Assembly (NCBI RefSeq): GCF_000186865.1
Contig: NW_008705564.1
Span: forward strand, 2,393-66,392
Direction: 5' to 3'
Origin: Aureococcus anophagefferens
Lineage: Eukaryota > Sar > Pelagophyceae > Pelagomonadales > Pelagomonadaceae
DNA length: 64,000 nt
Shown here: positions 11,101 through 22,310 of the stretch, one piece after another
Position numbering within the stretch: position 1 is the stretch's first letter
How the letters are laid out: each line of letters begins with the position of its first letter
The notes under the pieces: model-generated
What the model was told of the DNA's origin: nothing
Seen by the model: only the letters and a program-made list of their open reading frames with translations
Database searches by the model: none
Position numbers and translations under genes: made by a program

Positions 11101-14100
11101 CCGTCCAGGTCGATTGCGAAGACGACGGACGGGCCGTCCTGCGAAGCCGCGACGACGCGCTCCGCGAACGACTGGGCCCCGTCGTTCTCGTACCACGCGA
11201 CGGTGTCGCCCGTGAAGCTCGCGGACAGCGCGTCGACGTCGCCGTCGCCGTCGACGTCGACGGCGAAGGCGGACCGGACGCCGCCCGCGAGCGTCGTGAT
11301 GATGCGCTCCGTGAAGCTCTCTTCCCCGTCGTTTTCGTACCACGCGACCGTGTCGTCGTTGCGGGACGCCGAGAGCACGTCGACGTCGCCGTCGCCGTCG
11401 ACGTCGATTGCGTAGACGGACCAGGCTTCGTTGGCCGCCGCCGTGATGACGCGGTCCGCGAAGCCCTCCGGCAGGTAGTTCTCGTACCAGGCGATCGTGT
11501 CGTCGTTGTACGACGCCGAGAGCACGTCCACGTCCCCGTCGTCGTCGACGTCGATGGCGAAGACGCACGCAGCTTGGTCCGCCGCGGCGGTGATGATTCT
11601 CTCGGTGAACGACTGGGACCCGTCGTTCTCGTACCACGCGACCGTGTCGTCGTCCTGGGACGCCGAGAGGACGTCCACGTCGCCGTCGCCGTCGACGTCG
11701 ATCGCGAAGACGGAGTTGGCGTTGTCCGCCTCGTCGCTGATCGTGCGGTCGGAGAAGGCGACGCTCGCGCAGCGCGCCGTCGGCCGCGGCGTCACGGGGT
11801 ACGTGGGCGCCGCCGACACCGACGGCGAAGCCGTGGGCGTGCGCGTGGCGCAGTCGTTCTCGTACCAGGCGACCGTGTTGTCGTTCGTGGAGGTGGAGAG
11901 CACGTCGACGTCGCCGTCCTGGTCGAGATCGCTCGCGATGACGGAGACGGCGGAGTCCGCCGAGTCCGTGATGACGCGCGTCGTAAAGCTCTCTTGCCCG
12001 TCATTCTCGTACCAGGCTACCGTGTCGTCGACGGCGGATGCCGAGAGCGCGTCGACGTCGCCGTCGCCGTCGACGTCGATCGCGACGGCTTCGTTGGCAC
12101 CGTCCGCCGAGTCGGTGATGACGCGCGCCGCGAAGCTCTGCGCCCCGTCGTTCTCGTACCAGGCGACCATATCGCCGCTGTAGGACGCCGACAGCGCGTC
12201 GACGTCGCCGTCGCCGTCGACGTCGATCACGAAGACGGTGTAGGGACCGTCCGCCTCGTCCGAGATGACGCGCTCCGCGAACGACTCGGTCCCGTCGTTC
12301 TCGTACCACGCGACCGTGTCGTCGGACGCGGACGCTGATAGCACGTCGATGTCGCCGTCGCCGTCGACGTCGGTCGCAACCACGGACCGGGGGCCCAGCG
12401 CCGAGTCCGCGACGACGCGCGTCGTGAAGCTCTCTTCCCCGTCGTTCTCGTACCACGCGACCGTGTTGTCTCCGCGGGCCGCCGACAGCAGGTCGACGTC
12501 GCCGTCTTGATCGACGTCGATCGCGAAGACTGACCATTCTTTGTCGTCCTCCCACGCGACGACGTGCTCCGCGAAAGCCTCGGACCCGTCGTTCTCGTAC
12601 CACGCGACCGTGTCGTCGTTGTACGACGCCGAGAGCGCATCCACGTCCCCGTCCCCGTCGACGTCGATGGCGAAGACGGACATGGCGCCATCCGCCGTGT
12701 CGACGATGAGGTGATCGGAGAAGGACTGGGACCCGTCGTTCTCGTACCACGCGACCGTGTCGTCGTCCTCGGACGCCGAGAGTACGTCCACGTCCCCGTC
12801 GCCGTCAACGTCGATCGCGAAGACGGAGCGAGGGCTCTCCACCTCCTCGGTGATCGCGCGCGCGGAGAACGCGACGCTCAGGCAGCGCACCGTCGGCCGC
12901 GGCGTCGGGGGCCAACTCAGCGTCGGCGCGGGGCTCAGCGTCGGCGCGGCGCTCGCCGTCGGCGCCGCCGTCGGCGGAGCCGAATCGCAGTCGTTCTCGT
13001 ACCACGCGATCGTCGCGTCGCCGGCCGACGCCGACAGCACGTCCACGTCGCCGTCGCCGTCCGCGTCGATCGCGAAGACGGCGGCGGCGCTGGCCGCCGA
13101 GTCGGTGATGACGTGCTCGGCGAAGCTCTCCGCCCCGTCGTTCTCGTGCCACGCGACCTCGTTCGAGTCGTAGTACGCCGCGAGCACGTCGATGTCGCCG
13201 TCGCCGTCGGCGTCGATGGCGTAGACGGAGTGGGCGCCGTCCGCCTCGTCCGAGATGACGTGCTCCGTGAAGCCCTGGGACCCGTCGTTCTCGTGCCACG
13301 CGATCGCGTCGTCGTCGTAGGCCGCCGACAGCACGTCGACGTCCCCGTCGCCGTCCACGTCGATCGCGAACGCGCATTGCGCTCCCGACACCAGCGAGTC
13401 GGCGGCGACGAGCGAAATCGAGTCGCTGGCGTCGCTGCTGAAGCTGTCCGTGAGGCGTCGGTCGCCGCCGTACGCAACTTCGTGCCCCGTGAAGGACTGG
13501 GCCCCGTCGTTCTCGCACCACACGACCGCGTTGCCGTCGGCGAGCGCCGAGACGCCGTCGACGTCGCCGTCGCCGTCGATGTCGATCGCCTGGACCGAGG
13601 CGACGCCATCCGCCTCGTCCGAGATGACGCGCTCCGTGAAGGACTGGGAGCCGTCGTTCTCGTACCACGCGATCGAGCTGCCACCCTCGCACGCCGCGAG
13701 CGCGTCGACGTCGCCGTCGCCGTCAACGTCGATCGCGAAGACGGATTTGGCGCTGTCCGCGAGGACCGCGATGGCGCGCTCCGTGAAGCTCTGCGCCGCG
13801 TCGTTCTCGTACCACGAGAAGGTGTTGTCGCTCGAGGACCCCGACAGCACGTCCGCGTCGCCGTCGCCGTCGACGTCGAGCGCGTAGACGGGGAGCGCGT
13901 CGTCCACCGAATCCGTGATGATGCGCTCGGTGAAGCTCTGCGCCCCGTCGTTCTCGTACCACACGACCGCTTTCGCTTTGGCGCCCGCCGCGAGCGCGTC
14001 GACGTCGCCGTCGCCGTCGACGTCGACGGCGTAGACGGCTTCGGTGCTGTCGAGGTCCGCCGCGATGACGCGTTCGGAGAACGAGACGCGCAGGCACTCG

Positions 14101-15461
14101 ACGGTCGGTCGCGGCGTCGGCGTCGGCGTCGGCTCGGGCGTCGGCGTCGGCGTCGGCGCCGGCGTGGGATTTGGCGAGACGCCGTACGAATCGTAGAGCT
14201 CTTCGATCGCGTCCGCGTCGAGCGCGGACGTGTACGCGTAGACCTCGTCGATGGAGCCGGACAAGTGGATGCTGCCCCCGCCGATCTCGAGCGGCGAGTC
14301 GGACGTGGCCAGGTCCGCGGCCCCCGAGTAGGCCAGCGCGGCGTCGTAGTAGAGCGCGAGCGTCGCGCCGTCGTAGGAGAGGCAGTAGTGGTGCCAGTCG
14401 CCGTCGTCGGAGCCGGAGAGCGTCACGAGGTTGTTGAGGAGGGTCGCCGAGATCGTGATCTCGACGCTGCCCGAGACGACGTCCGCGGCGAGGCCGAACT
14501 CGCCGTACTCCGCGTTGTAGTCCGAGCCCCCGTACATGAAGAGCCCGCCGCCGTTGAAGGCGTCGATCGCCGCCCAGAGGCACACGGTGCGCGCGCTGTC
14601 GCCGGCGATGTCGGCCGTCACCGCGTCCGGGAACTCGACGTAGTCGTCCACGCCGTCGAACGACAGCGCGCCGCTCCCGTCGCGGCCCGTCGTCGCCGTC
14701 GCGCCGCTGATGGTGCCGTCGAGGCTGCTGTCGCTGTCCTCGGCGGCCGTGCCGTCGTCGAAGGAGTAGTACGCGATCAGCGTGTCTCCGACGTAGAGGG
14801 TCTGGATCTCGCTCTCCGACAGCGCGCTCGAGTAGACGTAGAGCTCGTCGACGCTACCCGTCAGGTACGATTCGCCGTCTCGCACGCCGATCGTGAGGAT
14901 GTTCTCGCTGCCCGTGGCGAGCGATGCCGTCGCCGTGTGAGCGACCGCGCCGTCGACGTAGAACGACCACTCCGCGCCGTCGTAGACGAGGCAGTAGAAG
15001 TGCCAGCCGTCGTCGTCGGACCATCCGCTCACGGACACGTCGGTGTCGTAGTCGCCCCCGTAGAGCTGCACGATGAACCCTCCCGCGCTGGTCGCCGTCA
15101 TCAGCGCGAATTCTTCGCCGTCCGCGTAGTCTCCGAACGTGAAGAGCGCGGCGTCGTTGAAGGACGAGATGGCCGCCCAGAGGCACACGGTCCGCGCGTT
15201 GCTCCCGAGGATGCCCGACGTCAGCGCGTCCGGGAACTTCACGTAGTCGTTGCTCCCGTCGAAGGACAGCGCGCCGCTGCCGTCGGGGCCCGTCGACGCC
15301 GTCGCGCCGCTGACGATCCCGTCGAGGCTTCCGTCGCCGTCGTCGGCGGCCGTGCCGTCGTCGAAGGAGTAGTACGCGACCAAGGTCGCCGTGGCGCGGC
15401 TCGTCGCCGCGAGGCAGACCGCGACGAGGCGCGGCGCCCAGCCCCGCCTGGAGAGCATCAT
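8136..15461 (-). CDS. LamG / FG-GAP triple-propeller surface protein (5' half of giant locus)
   Basis: Exons 15461-8811, 8754-8692 and 8636-8136 join in phase to give 2,404 residues. The start is the ATG pair at 15461, chosen because it opens a signal peptide ending ATSRATA. Order of parts: LamG-like domains 1 and 2, three blocks of seven FG-GAP/VCBS repeats, LamG-like domains 3 and 4, a long Ser/Pro linker, and a Kre9-like module. Each FG-GAP repeat has a DVDGDGDVD calcium loop followed by a WYENDG strand. Each block of seven starts near a Cys (as in CLSVAF) and ends in WYENDC, so each is probably one disulfide-closed seven-bladed propeller of the integrin-alpha type. The first small exon needs a GTCATA donor (56 nt intron 8755-8810); the second intron (8637-8691) is 55 nt. 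The ORF ends in a TAA that replaces the CAA found in the duplicated copy. Confidence 0.75.
8525..8912 (-). repeat. Tandem duplication copy B (774-bp period)
   Basis: Partner of 7751-8138. This copy reads openly through the site of the stop codon in copy A (residues ASFVQITS instead of ASSL-stop-ITS). The introns are included and nearly unchanged, so the duplication is recent. Confidence 0.85.
10080..10465 (-). repeat. Long direct repeat, LamG domain copy
   Basis: About 385 bases almost identical to 14805-15190, 4,725 bases away on the same strand in the same ORF. Both encode a LamG domain (3 and 1 respectively) with only a handful of residue changes. Codon-level identity points to recent conversion or duplication, not just protein-level constraint. 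Confidence 0.8.
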
Positions 15462-15758
15462 CTCATCACGATCGATAAAACAAGGGGATACATGAAGATC
15501 CCCTTGGATAAAAGTTCTATAGATGCTGATGTCAATGATGACTGCAGCATTATGAGTTGACGACATCGCCCCAGATCGCGGGCGCCTCGACGGGGACGGC
15601 GACGGGCACCTTGGCGACCTGGGCGGTCGCGACCTGCTCGGGCGTCGCGACCTGCTGGGGCGCGACCCGCGCGCGCGCGTTCCGGTTCGCGGCGTTCGGG
15701 GTCCACTTTGCCCTCGAGCCTCTGCGCAGGCCCGTGTGTGCGCGAGCGAGCATGGCAC
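15462..15758. other. Intergenic gap with leader hairpin
   Basis: About 300 bases between the LamG gene start (15461, minus) and the ABC transporter stop (15759, minus). The part next to the LamG start is AT-rich. It contains a hairpin CAAGGGGAT / ATCCCCTTG (15481-15506) about 20 bases before the start codon, so it may lie in the 5' leader. The rest is GC-rich and looks non-coding. Confidence 0.5.
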
Positions 15759-18700
15759 TTACGGCCGCGCGCGCGCGGCGGCGTACAGCGCCGTGAAGAG
15801 CAGCAGGCCCTCGTGCAGGTTCGCTCGCGCGCCCGTGTCCAGAGAGGAGGAGCAGTACGCGTCCCCGGCGTCCTCCCGCGTGCCGCTCTCGGCGGCGCTC
15901 AGGCAAAGCTCGTAGGAACACGTCGGCGTCAACGCGGCGTCGCAGCTGTCGCAGGGCTGCATCTCGCAGAGGGACCCGCACGACGACTCGCGGCCGAGCG
16001 TCTGCGCGTCGTACGAGCTTTCGTCGTCGCGCCAGTCCGCGCCGACGGAGAAGGGGTTCGCGACGGTGAGCGCCGAGATCCACTCGTCATCCTCGGCGGC
16101 CGCGGTGCCGACGGGGCAGGGGAAGCTCTCGCGGAGCGCGTTCGTCGCGGCGGCCGTGAGCTCGATCGCGCCGTCGGTGAACGCCGCGATCCGGCCCGCG
16201 CACACGGCCGAGGAGCGGCCGCGGAGGTAGGCCTCCATCTTGCCGCGGACCGTGCCCGAGTCCTCGCACTCGTCCCAGCAGCCGGTGCTCACGAGGTCGT
16301 CGCAGATGCCGCAGTTCGTCGTGCCGCACCACGGGACGGACCAGTCGTAGGACGTGCAGCCCTCGAAGGTCCTGCCGTCGTACTCGTAGGAGCCCTCCTC
16401 GCAGGCGCAGCCCTGCTGCGTCGGGTTCGCCGCGACGTCGCCGCCGTCGTCCGTGTACCCGGAGAGCGCCTCGAGCTCGCAGAGCGGCACGTCGGCGGCC
16501 GCGACGCCCAGGAACGTCCACGGATCCGCGCGCTTGTCGAAGATGGGCGCCACGGCCGACGCGACGGGGCCCCAGATGTCGGGGATGGAGTCGTAGGGCT
16601 CGCTCCAGCGCGCGACCTCGAAGTAACTGCGACATGCAGCAGCACGTGGACTCGACGAAGGCCACCTCGGCGAGCTCCCGTTGGATCTCGTCGTCCTCGG
16701 CGTCCCGCTGCAGCCTCCCGGCGACGTCGCGGCCGAGCTTGGCCGTCTCCGTCGTTTCGGCGTCGTACTCGCCCCCCGCGCCCACGATGCGGATGAAGAC
16801 CTTCTCCATGGACGCCTGCTGCAGGGAGAACGCGGCGACGCCCAGGTCGCGCTTGGCCTCGTCCGTGAAGGCTCGAAAGACCCTGGCGAGGCTCGCGTCG
16901 GCCGCGGCGAGTTCGAAGGTCAGGATCGACGCGTCCGTGGACGCCAGGCGCGCCCCCTCGAAGGCGCCGACGACGAACGCGACGACCCGCGCGACGCCCG
17001 CCGCGAAGTCGGCCTCGAGCGCGGCGTCGAGCGCGACGACGAGCTCGTAGCCGGACCCGAACTTCCGCTTGAGGTGGTCGGGCGTCCCGAGGCACGCCAG
17101 CTGGCCGCGGACCTGGATGGCGATGCGGTCGCAGAGGACCTCGGCCTCGAACATGGAGTGGGTCGTGAGCACGACGCTCCGCCCCCGCATCGTCGCCTTG
17201 ATGAGGTTCCAGAGGTTGCGCTGGCTGACGGGGTCCAGCCCCGCGGACGGCTCGTCGAGGAGGACGACGCTCGGGTCGCCGACGAGCGCCACGGCGCAGC
17301 AGAGCTTGCGCTTCATGCCGCCGGAGAGCCGCCCCGCGAGCTTCGCCGCGTGCGCGCCGAGCTCGACGCGCCGGAGCGTCGCCGCCGCGAGCTCCGCGAC
17401 GGTCGCCGGGTCCGCGCACCGGATGGCGCCGAAGAGCGCGAGGTGGTCGAGGCACGTGAGGTCCTCCCAGAGCGTGTTGTGCTGGTTGACGACGCCGAGC
17501 CCCTTGCTCGCGCGCGCAAAGTCCGACAGCACCGAGTAGCTCACGCCGTCGACGGCGGCGAACGCGCCGAAGGTCCGCCGGAGCCGCTTGACCTCGACGA
17601 CCGTCGCGCCGCGCCGCGGCTCGTAGGCCTCCGGCCGGGCCTCGTCCTCCGCATCGTCGTGCCCATCCAGGCGCTCGAGCTCGACGTCCTTCTTCGCCTC
17701 GCGGCGGCACCCGTACGTCGACGGGAGCAGCGGGAAGTACCACCGCCGCGGCGTCCCGTGCGCGGCCCACGGCACGACCTGGCTCAGGTACCACGCGAGC
17801 CCCAGGTAGAGGAAGACGTCCGCGACGAGCACGCCGTAGATCGCCGCGGTCCACCGCGGCGCGGGCCGCGGGCCGTCGCCGTAGAACGGCGCGTCGCGCG
17901 CGTAGAACGGCGGGTACTCCGACGGCGCCCGCGTCCGCTCGCAGCGGTCCAGGGGCTCGTAGGCGTAGGCGTCGGCGGCGTAGGCGTAGGAGTAGGAGGA
18001 GGAGGCGTCGGCGCCGTAGGCGTAGGAGTAGGAGGAGGAGGAGGAGGCCTCGTACGCGCCGCCGCCGTAGGAGTAGTCGTAGCTCAGCCAGCAGGACCAG
18101 GCCTCGGCGCCGCGCGCCTGGGCCCAGGCGGCGAGCTGGACCCCCGCGCGCGCCTCGGCCTTGTCGTCGTCGCACTCGAAGGCCGGCGACTGGAACGTCT
18201 CGGCGCCGAGGCCCGCGCCGAGGTCGCACATGAGGGTCCGGTGGCTCCGGAAGCCGCCGACGACGAGCGCGTAGGCGAACTGGGGCAGGAGCGCCGCGAC
18301 GAGCTGGCGGGACTCCGACGCCTCGAAGAGGCTGAGGACGACGCGCTTGCCCGCGTCCGTCGTCTCGACGACGAGCGACTGGTACGCGCCCGTCGCCGCG
18401 AGCTGCGCGGCGAGCGCGTAGACGGCCGCGGCCGTCGGCGACGTCACGAGCGTCGTGACCGCGAAGCACTGGGCGGCGAGCGCGACGACGTAGGTCCAGT
18501 GCAGCGCCAGGAGCGTGCCGAAGGGGTCCGCGGCGTGGCCCGCGCGCCGGAAGAGGCCCCCGCAGGCGACGCAGGCGACGAGGAACGCGCAGGCGAAGCC
18601 GACGGCGAGCGCCTCGGCCGCAAAGGTCGCGGCCCAGTAGGCCAGCGGCCGGAGCCCGGCCATCTTCATCGACTCGACGAGCTTGGCCCGGTGCTCGACG

Positions 18701-20091
18701 ACGACGGCGACGACGACGGCCTGCATGAGCGGCACGAAGGCGAACTGGCAGAGGTAGACCTCGAGGAGCCCGTGGCTCAGGATGTCGCCCTCCTCGTAGT
18801 CGCGCATGTCGCCGCCCTTGGCCGCGTAGTTCCAGTGCTTCTTGTTCCACTGGTGGTTCGGGAGGAACGTCTTGGCCATGATCACGTAGAGGAGCCAGAC
18901 GACGACGAACCAGGCCGCGGGGAAGACGAGCTGCGACAGGACCGTCGACGGCGACCGGGACTTGGTCTTCCAGATCTTCCAGAGCACGAGCCGCGCCTGG
19001 CCCGCGACGGACGCGCCGCGCGCGCGGAATCCCGCGCCGCGCGGCCCGGGCGCGTCCTCGGCCTGGGGCTCGAGCAGGACGACGTCGTCCGCCGGAGCTT
19101 CGCCGGCCGCCGCCGCCGCGTCGTCCTCCTCCGGCGCGACGTCCGCGCTCGCCTTCCGGGGCGGCGCGCGGACGCAGCCGCGGACGCGGCGGCGGCACGC
19201 GCCGCAGCACCGGGCGCACGACGCGCAGCCGGACACGCAGAGCAGGCGCAGACACCGAGCGAGGCAGGGGCACGCGTCGGCGAACTCGTTGCGGACGCGC
19301 TGGAGCGAGCCGTACCACGGGCAGCATCGCCGCGACGCGCAGACGCCCAGGACCCAGGGCGTCGCGAGGACCAGGGCCATGACGCAGATGACGACCCAGT
19401 GGCCCGTCGAGACGAAGGGCCAGTCCTCGCCGCGGAGCGCCCTCGCCGAGAAGCAGCCGGCGTCGTCGAGCGCGGGGCGGTCGACGGCCGGGTACGGCGC
19501 CGCGAAGAACGCGTCGAGGCCCGCGGGCACGCGGTCGACGGCCGCACCCGTCGCGTCGCAGCCGCCGCACTGCTCGACGCACGCCGCGTACGCGCGCCGC
19601 CCCCACGCCAGGACCGACGCGTCCGTCGCGTTCAGGCCCGCGAGCCCGCTCGCGTCGACGTCCGTGCTGTCCCGGTACGAGCCCTTGTCCATCCAGCCCT
19701 CCTCGCGCGTCGCCTCGTAGCCCGTCGTCGCCCGGTAGAAGCGCCCGTCCGGCGACAGGACCATGCACGCGTCCGTCCGCCACGACCACCAGTTGTTCGA
19801 ATTCTCCCGGTGCATGTCGTGCACGTGCCTCTTCGTGAGCCAGAGGCGCTCCGACTCGGGGTCGCAGCGGAGCTCCGCGCACGACGACGCGATCCACTCG
19901 TGCATGTAGCACTCGTGTTCGTACTCGCTCGCCTCGTCCCACTCCTCGTCGTAGCTCGCCTCGTCGCAGCGCGACGCCCCAAAGTAATCATTATTCGAGG
20001 TCAGGAAGGGGCAGCCGCCCAAGGACTCGGTCGGCGCAGCGGTGGGCAGCCCGCGCGCGCTGCCGATCAGGGCGGCGAGCAGGACGCGCAT
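15759..20091 (-). CDS. ABCA-like half transporter lacking Walker A
   Basis: Two exons, 20091-16666 and 16616-15759 (49-nt intron, phase 0), give 1,427 residues. ATG 20091 opens a signal peptide (MRVLLAALIGSARG). Order of parts: a Cys-rich ectodomain; a membrane span; a stretch with 13 cysteines in about 60 residues; an ABCA-type membrane domain with the conserved EHRAKLVESMKMAGL segment; a Tyr/Ser/Ala low-complexity loop; one ATPase domain; a Cys-rich tail after the intron. The ATPase domain has its Q-loop (VVNQHNTLW), signature (LSGGM), Walker B (VVLLDEPSAGLDP) and H-loop (TTHSM). The P-loop and about 40 residues between VSYSV and KGLGVV are missing in frame. ABCA proteins move lipids, but without Walker A this domain probably cannot hydrolyse ATP, unless a partner supplies it or the gap is an assembly loss. 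Confidence 0.75.
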
Positions 20092-20231
20092 GTGGGAATG
20101 CTCAGCACTCATCAATGCTGGAGGAGTGCACGGCTCGAACAAGATGCTCGAACACGTACGGCCCGGCAAACACCTTGAAGACGCCTTCAAGTTGCAGGGG
20201 AAATTTCTTCGACACAGGCGACCCCGCTGAG

Positions 20232-21347
20232 TTAAAAGTGGGTCCGGTAGGCGCCCGGCTCGCCCCAGGTCTTGACGACGCGGCGCGCGGCCGGCAGGGC
20301 GTCGACGCGGTCGTAGAGGTCGAGGAGCTGCTTCCTGCCGCGGAGCAGGCCCGCGACGAAGGACGCGTCGCGCTCCCGCCGCGCGCGCAGCGCCGCCGCG
20401 ACGGCCGCGTAGGGCGCGACGCCCTCGGCCGCGAGCGTCGACGCGCGGTCGAGGCGCGCGCGCGCGACGTCCGCGGCGGACGCCATCGCCGCGACGCGGA
20501 CGACCGTCGGCCCGTCGGCCTCCGCGGCCGGCGGCGGCGGCGGCGGCGGCTCGGCCGCGCGGATGAAGGCGCGGCGGCCGCCGGGGACGCCTTCCATGCG
20601 CGCGCGCCAGTCCGGCGCGCTCCGGACGACGGGCAGGAGCGCGTCGAGGTCCGCCAGCACGGCATCGTCCGGCGCGGGCGGCGCGGGCGGCGCGCCGAGG
20701 GCCTGGATCGTCGCGATCTCGTGGAGCGCCGCGTACCAGGCGACGTCGGCCAGGGACATGTCGCCGCCGACGAGCCACGGCGACGCCTCGCGCATGAAGT
20801 TGTCCCGGAGCCGCGCCTGGATCTCGGGCGCGATTACTTCAAATCTTTCGAGCGTCGTCGCCAGCGCCGCCGCCCGCGCGTCGTCGGTCTTGCACAAATA
20901 CCAGGCGATCGTGCCCAGATCCTCCAGCCGGTCGACGATCGCGTCGGCCTACCACGCATGACGGTGACGATTTCTCCACCCCAAATCTCTCGAACATCGT
21001 CGCGGCCGCGGGACGCGGGCGTCGGCCTCGGCCGCGTCCCACGCGTCCGACGGGTAGAGGTCGCCGAGCGTCGCCGCGTAGCGCGCGATGGCCTTGCTCT
21101 GGCCCACGGCCCGGCCCCCGTGCCGCAGGACCGGCAGCTGGCCGCCCGGGTACGTGGCCTTTTGCTGCAGGAATTCGGGGTAGAGCACGCGCTCGATCTT
21201 GAGCGGCGTGTCCGACAAAGCGAAGAGGAGCTGCGTCAGGTCGCAGCGCAGGGCGGCGCGGTGCGAGAAGTAGGTCAGCGCGTGGGCCGGCGCATCCGGC
21301 TGCGCCGCTTCCTCTTCATTATCCGACGACGATGAGGAGATCGACAT
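20232..21347 (-). CDS. Glutathione S-transferase-like protein
   Basis: Exons 21347-21015 and 20948-20232 join in phase (66-nt intron, weak GTCCCG donor, TAG acceptor) to give 349 residues. The first exon carries the thioredoxin-fold N-terminal domain: a YFSHRAALRCDLTQLLF opening like sigma-class enzymes, GGQLPVL with its cis-Pro, and the QSKAIARYAA glutathione-binding segment. The second exon carries the all-helical C-terminal domain (GGDMSLADVAWY). The C-terminus is about 100 residues longer than usual, with a Pro-rich insert. The start overlaps the end of the GH32 frame by 73 bases on the same strand. Expected role: cytosolic conjugation or isomerisation with glutathione. Substrate is unknown. 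Confidence 0.75.
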
Positions 21348-22195
21348 CGTCGTCCGGGCTGCCCTCGGAGAGCGCCGATGTTGACTTCAACCTTGAACAC
21401 TTCTTGAACTGAAGCATTTGCGGCGCAGCCCGCGCAGTCCGCGGGGAGCGGGAAGAAGTCGGGGCACTCGGCCTTCCCGAACAGCTTGCCCACGTTCTTC
21501 CAGACCTTGAAGTCGTCGGACGCGAAGATGTCGCCGTCGTAGTACGTGTAGCGCCACTCGCCCGACGACGTCTGCCAGGCCGTCGACGGGTCGCGCTGCG
21601 TGTTGACGACGATGGGGTTGTAGTCGGGCTTGACCCAGTCCTTCAGGTCCGGGTCGCTCAGGTTCGCCGGCACGGCGACGGCGTGCGCGAAGCACTCCTG
21701 GCCGCAGTCGCCGAGCGTCGAGTTCGGCCAGGCGATGCCCGGGTAGACGATGGTCGGCACGCCGTCGACGAGCGTCGCGGAGAACGTGTAGACGCTGCCC
21801 TTGTCGTACCACTCGTCGTTCCAGAGCGCGGGCTCGAGCTGGCGCCACGTGATCAAGTCGTCGGACGCGAGGTGGCCGCCGACGACGCCGCCGGTGACAT
21901 GATCCTGGTACATGAGGTGGTAGACGCCGTTGAACCAGAAGGGGCCGTTCGGGTCGTTCTCGCCGAAGCAGGCGTCCATCGGGTGGAACTGGGGGTCGTC
22001 CGTGTACTTGTGCACATTGGCGCAGCTCGCGTTGTGGGGCTCGAGGAGCGCGGGGCAGTCGGGCAAAAGGCCCGACGTGTTGGCGATGGGCACGTTGTTG
22101 CCCACGCAGTTCGGGCCCGGGGGCGGCGTCGGCGTCGCGCGGGCGCCGGCGATGAGCAGCGCCGCAGCGAGGGAGCAGCCCGAAGCGCCGACCAT
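21275..22195 (-). CDS. GH32 beta-fructofuranosidase-like protein, C-terminally truncated
   Basis: 306 residues from ATG 22195, with a signal peptide (AAALLIAGARA). All three GH32 catalytic landmarks are visible: the nucleophile Asp in ENDPNGPFW, the Asp of RDPS, and the acid/base Glu in ECPDFF. The G-YHLMYQDHV and S-DDLITW blocks of the five-bladed propeller are also present. Family members usually exceed 450 residues. Here the last propeller part and the beta-sandwich are missing: the frame runs into a Lys/Arg tail that overlaps the promoter and first codons of the downstream GST gene. It is either a truncated enzyme or a pseudogene cut by rearrangement. It would hydrolyse sucrose or fructans outside the cell if active. 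Confidence 0.7.
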   Translation of the reverse strand: MVGASGCSLAAALLIAGARATPTPPPGPNCVGNNVPIANTSGLLPDCPALLEPHNASCANVHKYTDDPQFHPMDACFGENDPNGPFWFNGVYHLMYQDHVTGGVVGGHLASDDLITWRQLEPALWNDEWYDKGSVYTFSATLVDGVPTIVYPGIAWPNSTLGDCGQECFAHAVAVPANLSDPDLKDWVKPDYNPIVVNTQRDPSTAWQTSSGEWRYTYYDGDIFASDDFKVWKNVGKLFGKAECPDFFPLPADCAGCAANASVQEVFKVEVNIGALRGQPGRRCRSPHRRRIMKRKRRSRMRRPTR

Positions 22196-22310
22196 CTTAC
22201 TTCCGAGCGTTCTCAGAGGTGCAAGGTGATGTGCTCTGTCGACCCGCTCGCCATTTGCCTCTGCCCAAACCAGTGCCGAGGCCCCTATACAAGCGCAGCG
22301 CGTCGCGACG

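Noticed and set aside
12564..15560. Open plus-strand frame of 998 codons
   Set aside because: Antisense of the FG-GAP repeats. The translation is a repeated VVLVPRDRVVV pattern that mirrors the DGDGD repeats.
16289..19942. Second minus-strand frame of 1,217 codons over the transporter
   Set aside because: Shifted frame of the ABC gene, Arg-rich and without motifs; all ABC motifs lie in the other frame.
16681..20178. Open plus-strand frame of 1,165 codons over the transporter
   Set aside because: Antisense of the ABC gene; no domain and highly biased residue use.
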